Source: Trachythela sp. YZ-2020 (lineage: Eukaryota; Cnidaria; Anthozoa; Malacalcyonacea; Clavulariidae). From it: DNA of 64,000 bases. The stretch covers positions 2,604,001 to 2,668,000 of the forward strand of contig JADLSH010000279.1 in assembly GCA_016169945.1 (NCBI GenBank). Direction: 5' to 3'. Of the stretch, positions 58,248 through 64,000 are shown piece after piece (the stretch's first letter is position 1; every line of letters begins with the position of its first letter). A program made the translations under genes and the position numbers. A model generated the notes under the pieces. That model searched no databases and was not told the DNA's origin. It saw only the letters and a program-made list of their open reading frames with translations.

Positions 58248-59670
58248 GTTGGTTCTTTGACGTTCGTTCGCTGACCCAGGTCTTTTGTCGACGTTTTGAC
58301 CGCGTGAAAAACGCGCGCAAAATGCTAATAGCTGTTCAGATAGTTGATAATAGTATTTATTCAGGAAAACCAACATCACAAGTTGTGTTTTTCAGAAGGT
58401 CCCTGAGAAACTATAGAAATACAAAAGATTAAAACAATAATAATATGCATGCAGGTTATACGATATGTACTATTTACAAGAAAAGTTTAAAATATAGAAC
58501 TAAGTCTAAGATAATTATATATTACAAGGAAAAGCTAGTTGCAAAATGCTTTCGATTATATTAATACTGTGGAGATTTAAGAAGTGCATTATGAAAACTA
58601 GCTAGCTGGTTAATTGATTTAATTGATTTAATTAATTGATTTAATTAATTAATAGTTCAGATTACAGCTATGTTTTCATTTCGGTCTGTTTGTTTGTTTT
58701 TTCTTGTTTGTTGGCTTGTTTTGTTTGTTTTACTGTCTGTCAGGCCGTCAGCAGGATAAATCTAAAAGTATGGAACAGTAACGTGTCCAGTTGAAATTCA
58801 TAGTGTCGACTGCGCACCAAATGACGCGTTCTGCGTCGGGATAGGATGCAGTCGAATCATAACATGTAGCTGAGACTGGAATATTAAAATTATGCATATC
58901 AAGGTATTCTATTGTGCAGTCATCCATACATATACACTCAAATAGAAGCGTCCATTTAATTTTATGGTGCATAACAAATAGATAAATAATATATACAAGA
59001 TGCAATGGGATATATATAACTCCACCTAACTAGGATCATTACAAAATTCTTACCAGACTACAACAACAACAACAAACCACAAACTCACCGCATCGAAATC
59101 GCAACCAGATCAGATCACAACCAAACTGCAATTAACCGTATTCCAAACGCACCTCAACCGTAACATAACAACAACCCAACCGCATCGTAACGGCAACCTG
59201 ACAACAACCTCATCTCAACGACTCAACCACAATACAATTGCAATTAAAAACAGGGATGGATTTACTGGGGGTGTAGAGGGGTGCGCACCCCTCCTAGCCT
59301 TGTCCAAGGGGGGTGCAGGAGGGGTGCCAATTCCCATATCAAATCCAAATTTTGACAGGGCATTTATCAAACAAAAAATATAATATCGGGCCATTGATGG
59401 GTGTTTCTGACGATCTAGGCCATCTTATTTTTAAAAAAATTCTGACAAGATAACTCCCTTGACCTTGCAGGGGGTCCTCAGTGGTGATTCACCCTTCCTC
59501 GGTTGCCGACCACGCCCTGCTTCGTGACCAAAGCCCGTTTAGAACCCCCCCTATCAAATCAAGTTGGGTCCATCCCCGATTAAAAACCTGGCTTAAGCAT
59601 GTGTTAGCCAGTGCCACTTTCGCAAAATCACAGAATAACGTCTAAAATATACAATAAACTAATCTTGTTA
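58248..59670. other. Upstream region of UBE2O and spacer to the pentraxin-like gene
   Basis: The first 100 bp upstream of the UBE2O ATG contain GGTCAAAACGTCG and GC-rich GCGCGC words, as expected of a promoter. Further on there is TTTAATTAATTGATTT low complexity (58610-58650), TTTGTTTG runs (58685-58730), and a CAACAACC/AACCG-type low-complexity stretch (59055-59240). A G/C-rich stretch near 59265-59345 has inverted GGGGTGCGCACCCCT. No gene seen. Confidence 0.5.
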
Positions 59671-62600
59671 CTAAGTTTCGCCGTTTTTTACTTTGATACA
59701 CTCTGACGGATTTCTTATTTCCACGTTTCCTCCAACATGTCGCCTCATATTAACCCACTCGAACAAATTCCCAGGTGTATTCCAACATCGTTTAGCCAAG
59801 GTACCAACTATATAGGAAGAAAAAAGCCTTCGATATATCTGAAGTTGGGAAAGCTCACCGATGAATTGGAATTCGAGCTGATGTATTGTTTTATAGCCGC
59901 TTTGCTGGGCGCCAATAACGAGAAAACCAGCATCTGAGATGATCGAATTGGCCGAGCTGGCGGTTTTTAGAATTTTTTCGCCATTGTGATATACATATAG
60001 GTTAGTTGAGCTTGACGAGTACGCTATGATGAAATGTTGCCATTTTTCAACAAGACTGGAGAGGATCAGCGGTACAAAGCTAGAAAATATACAGTTGCCA
60101 CTACTTATTACAGTAAAAATAAATTTATGCTAGGAACGAATCAAATGTCAAGACTACAAACGTTTGCAACAGACTTGTAGCAAGCTTGTCAACAAGTTGT
60201 AACAATGTTGTCATTTTACAAGGTTGTCATTCACAACTTGTTAACAAATTGTTCAATTGCAGGACGATAACAAGTTGTTGGAACAACTTGTAACAAGTCT
60301 GTTGCCTCAGCAACCTTGTAGCCAAGTTGTTAACAAGCCGTTGACAACTTGTCAACAAGCTGGGAACAAGCAGTGCGAACACATCCTGATAACAAGTTGT
60401 TAATTGAAACAGCATTGGTAAAAGTCTGCTGCAGGTTTGTTACAACTTATGCGTTTTTACGTGTGTATCCAGACAAACTAGGGCGATTCATAGGGGCGAC
60501 GGAACCGGAGAGGACTAGGGGCCTATATATACGTCCAATGGCAGACACCAGGGAGTTTACGATCTACGACGCGACCAGCTCAACGACACGCCTGCCAAAC
60601 AAAGATATATGTCATGCAAGACAAAAAGGATGAATAATTTGTGGTCCCAGGGGTTTCCTCAACAGCGTTGCCATTCTTGAGTGATATAAAAGCTGGTTGC
60701 GACATGAGAGCTGTTATATAACATTGACGGAAATGCAAACAACAGCTAAACATCGGAGTGTTTTAGCCTAATTTACTGTAAACGTTTGTAAGGTTGTTAA
60801 AACATGCTTTATAGACAATTAAAGCAGTATAGTTAAATTCCTATGGCTTATGTCAAGCATAAATTGACGTGGCGTCGTCGAGCTGCCGACTACGTCGTAG
60901 ATCGTAAACTCCCTACTAGGGGGAGGAGGGGCGTTGGAGGGATAGCCCCTCCCCCATAATTTCTGAAAGCCTTTGAATGGTAGCTGCATAACTAGAAATC
61001 TTGATATGGTAACAAACTATCACATGTATTGTATGTATATCTTTAAATTGAAATTTGTGTAGCTAAAAACTGTAACAAAGAATTTCACAACCACGAAAGC
61101 ATTGGTAGGCTAAAAAGGAAGAAAATTTGCATGAAATTTAAGGCAAAAAAGTTTAAAAAGCTATGATTTGCAGCAACAAAACGATTTGGCAACCTAACTT
61201 CGCCCACCTCTCCAATATTTCGCGAAGTGTCCGCCACTGGTTACGCCCATTAACCACTGTAGCTCTAACAATCTATCATATATCATGTTTGGAAGACAAG
61301 TGGAAACCCATCACCCCCACCCCGCTCAAAAATTACGTGATACCTCCGGTTTCCTTGGAGATAGACCCATATTCCTGTGGAGCCAAAATGAACACTAAAC
61401 TCGTTTACTTGACTCGGAACAGCGTACGATATCAAAGTAAACTCGTCTACTGAAGACGGGATTTTGATCCAAAATGCGACTGTTATTGATTTCATGTTAA
61501 TCGTGTATGAACTTCTCGTCGAAATATAGTTCATAATTGATTCATCTTTCTTTGCTGGGAATATCAAGTCATATTGGCCTGTGGAAATGAAAATTTTAGA
61601 ATTAGAAATTTGATTGAAATAGAGACATATATTAGCCTCTTACAGACGAGTAAGTTTTCATCAACAAGTTTTGCTTGACAAGATTTATTTGCTCGTGTGT
61701 ATGACAAAAAATTAACACGTTTTTCTTGACGGGGAGCCTTGTTTAAAAGCTAGTCATACCAGCTTTTGAACAGGGAATATTGTTCATGTGGGCTCGTAAA
61801 ACTTGTCAAGGAAAAATTGATCGAAGAAACTTGTTTGCCGTAGAAACGAATTGAACAAATAGACTTGTCAAAGAACTTGTCAAGGAAAACTTGCACCGCG
61901 TCTGTAGGGAGCTTAACATTGAGTTTTACGCTTGTAAAAGAAGCGGGCTTTTCAACTATTAGGTAAGTAGAGCCCAGCACAGACGAGCAAGAGGCCTATG
62001 ACAAGAGGCCTATGATAAATTGATCAAAAAACGGGGCTTAAGTCCCAAAACACAGAGGAAATCAGCACTGTATTGTTGCTCTGAAATCGCGGTAGTAATT
62101 GAGACAACCTTCGCCCTCAATTTATCTTTTAAATACTGGGTCATTTGAGAAGTTTGTCATTCACTCCAAGTAATTTATCATAGCGACTTCAAAACATCTC
62201 ATATATGCATAGTATGTCGTTAAAATACTCGGCCATCGTCTCCGTTTTCAACACATGTTTCGGTATTTCAAAAGACTATATTAAAACATATGCATGGCAT
62301 ACGACACATGGACCGTAAAGCATTATTTTAATTGCAAGGGGGGGGACTAAGGTTCTTAGAGGGCGCAGTGCCGCTAGTACAGTATAGAGACGACCAGTAG
62401 GGCCACTCATTTGAAATTTTGTGTGGTCGCTCATTACGCATTGGCAGCCAGTCAATTGCTTTTTCTGGCCAATAAGCAAGCTGGACTAACTTTCCTGGCC
62501 AGTAAACTGCATATTTTTGCATAAAAAGCCGGCTTCATGTTGCATCGCCGAGTGGCCCTACTGGTCGTCTCTATACTGTGCCACTAGTATCGAATGCTTA

Positions 62601-63064
62601 AGGTGCAAAATTCTACTAAAAATCAAAATATGTGTGACAAATGTTTGTGGAAGGCTAGAGTCCCCAGCTTCCCCCCCCCCCGCTCAGCGGTCCTTGCGAC
62701 ATAATACCTACCTGGGCGGTTGTGACATTTAGATGGAGCAGACAATACATAACCCTTTTCCACTTGTTTCCAAGAAAACAAATCCCCAGCAGCATTTCCA
62801 GGATTTAATGCCAATGCAACAATCATGTTCAGAGAAAACTCTATTGACCACAAATTAAGACTTGTGATGTCCCCATGAAAATCACGATCTCCAATAAACA
62901 CAGCACCGTTTATAATTTCTGGCAGAATCCCATTGGTTACTACATCTGTAGCCCCATCGTGCAGCTGGTTACCGTTTTTGTAGAATATAAGTTTTCCAGT
63001 GGCGCTGTTCCAATACCATAACATATGAAACCATCGTATGTTTGTTATAGCATCAGCAAATTGC
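59671..63064 (-). CDS. Protein with two pentraxin/LamG-like domains, 3' exons (partial)
   Basis: Three exons join in phase: 63064-62712, 61578-61344, 60079-59671 (stop TAG). The upstream part is not found. Exon 1 encodes the C-terminal half of a first domain: WFHMLWYWNSATGKLIFYKN, then GDITSLNLWSIEFS and GNAAGDLFSWKQV. Exon 2 starts a second domain with YDLIFPAKKDES and SITVAFWIKI. Exon 3 completes it: WQHFIIAYSSSSTNLYVYHN, GELSQLQIYRRLFS, CWNTPGNLFEW. The pattern (FP start, FW strand, W-H, N-G, G-E/D-L-x-L/I, terminal G-N-x-x-x-W) is that of pentraxin or concanavalin-type LamG folds. Such domains occur in secreted or surface recognition proteins. I cannot tell whether calcium ligands are complete, nor whether there is a signal peptide. 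Confidence 0.75.
60165..60430. repeat. CAAGTTGT-type repeat, single unit
   Basis: Same family as 44940-45440 (GCAGGACGATAACAAGTTGT, AAGTCTGTTGCC). It lies in the last intron of the pentraxin-like gene. Confidence 0.8.
60550..60914. mobile_element. Foldback element, about 365 bp
   Basis: AGGGAGTTTACGATCTACGA at 60550 is mirrored by TCGTAGATCGTAAACTCCCT ending at 60914, with degenerate arm extension inward. No coding capacity. Confidence 0.85.
62040..62290. repeat. Dispersed repeat, copy B
   Basis: Diverged copy of 53430-53660, with CACAGAGGAAATCAGCA and ACATGTTTCGGTATTTCAAA. Confidence 0.6.
62380..62578. mobile_element. MITE, about 199 bp
   Basis: Perfect terminal inverted repeats of about 29 bp (CAGTATAGAGACGACCAGTA at the left). 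Flanks share a CTAGTA-like sequence on both sides (CGCTAGTA and CACTAGTA), a possible target duplication. First visible intron of the pentraxin-like gene. Confidence 0.85.
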
Positions 63065-64000
63065 CTAAAACTAGTCGGAGAAAAAAAATGACAAATGCTC
63101 ATTTCGGAGATGTGATTAGCCTACTGCCTACTGGTGTGCTAATCATCCTTACTTGCAGCTGAGAGCTGAGCTGAATTACGAAGAATGCTGCTCGACTTGA
63201 TCGAGTCAAAGGCTTATTAAAGGTGCTTCTGGCTGCCACCGTAAGACACATCACACATGTCTGATCAGGGAGCACAGCTACGATGGAAGTGGTTAGTTTG
63301 GGACTTATCCCAACCCACCTCGTTAATATCGCTACCCTGCGCTTAATTGATGTGCTTGAAAACTCATTTAAATAGTGTTGTGGTTGGTTCGCTCCTGTCT
63401 TTAGAGGATCTTTCTCATGGTACTCCAATTTTCCTCGCTCACCCAAAACGAACCTTTCCACCTCAGCTGTGCTCCGTGATAAAACATAGGTCGTATGATG
63501 GCAGCCAGAGGCGCCCTTAGACTTGCTTCAATTCTGATCCAATAAAAGGAAAAATAAAGGGCGAAATGCGTGTTTTCTCTCCCCCTCCCGCTCGGCAACT
63601 AAAGCCTAAGGATTAGGAAGAAAACTCATGGAGGACCCGCGAACATGGTCGTAGCCAGCCTGCCGTCCACCTGCCTTATGGACGGCAATCTTAGAATTTA
63701 GACGGCCACTTGAAAAAGACGGCTTTTGGACGGCCGATTATCGTATTGACGCCTTTCGGACGGCTTCTAAATTATATAAATATAGCCATCATGTACTTGA
63801 TGACTAGTGCAGCTAGCGGTCATACACAAGAGATCTTTATATTACAATCTTATATCTTGTCATTGTGGAAAAATAATAATTTGTTATCTCCATTAATCAC
63901 GGGCAGTCACATTGGAGGCAATTCCAATAAGATTGTATTTGGCCAAACACTGGAACGTGATTCGCTCAAGTTCGTAAATGAATTTTACCCGTGTTATCGC
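63065..64000. other. Right edge of window, no supported exon
   Basis: 63144-63345 is copy B of the dispersed repeat at 43815-44010. The rest includes words such as GACGGC repeated near 63660-63770. The missing 5' exon(s) of the pentraxin-like gene were not recognised here. Confidence 0.5.

Overview
The window is animal nuclear DNA. Intron-split genes with GT-AG junctions, animal-type families (inversin, UBE2O, UBA2, ARF, pentraxin) and many foldback repeats show this. The repeat families (short inverted-repeat elements, CAAGTTGT-rich tandem repeats, a tRNA-derived element) and the gene set suggest a cnidarian, perhaps an anthozoan. That placement is an impression; no marker gene here proves it.

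Layout. 1-1074 (minus): first three exons of an EH-domain protein, probably SNX8-like. 2029-4152 (minus): an intronless UBA2, the catalytic subunit of the SUMO E1. 5142-10134 (plus): an inversin homologue with a duplicated ankyrin-IQ block and one probable single-base indel. 10.3-40.5 kb: a tandem array of five RING / zinc-finger / Kelch genes, three with intact frames and two frameshifted. Each sits in a 5.4-6.9 kb unit: an upstream array of about 325-bp promoter-like repeats, the gene, a 114-bp satellite, then an inverted copy of the promoter. 40968-41519 (plus): an intronless ARF-family GTPase. 43096-58247 (minus): a 14-exon UBE2O gene whose junctions I traced; all phases agree and give 1026 codons plus stop. 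59671-63064 (minus): the 3' part of a protein with two pentraxin/LamG-like domains.

Most interesting region. In the Kelch array the RING and zinc-finger half is almost invariant. The differences between paralogues concentrate at the same two places in successive Kelch blades: just after the Gly-Gly doublet and just after the Arg that starts the next blade. In well-studied Kelch propellers such as KEAP1 these loops contact the ligand. Nearly every upstream repeat unit carries a TTCN3GAA palindrome (STAT-type); its middle three bases vary while the TTC and GAA arms stay fixed. Full units also carry an AGAAGTGAAAC motif (IRF-type). Together this suggests an expanding, inducible set of single-chain ubiquitin ligases with a diversifying recognition face. 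It is a hypothesis built from sequence pattern only.

Three of the single-copy genes concern ubiquitin or SUMO transfer or membrane traffic (UBA2, UBE2O, ARF), but nothing indicates that they are functionally linked to one another or to the Kelch array. Introns and spacers are rich in short terminal-inverted-repeat elements, several with clear boundaries and one with an empty-site paralogue in the same window.
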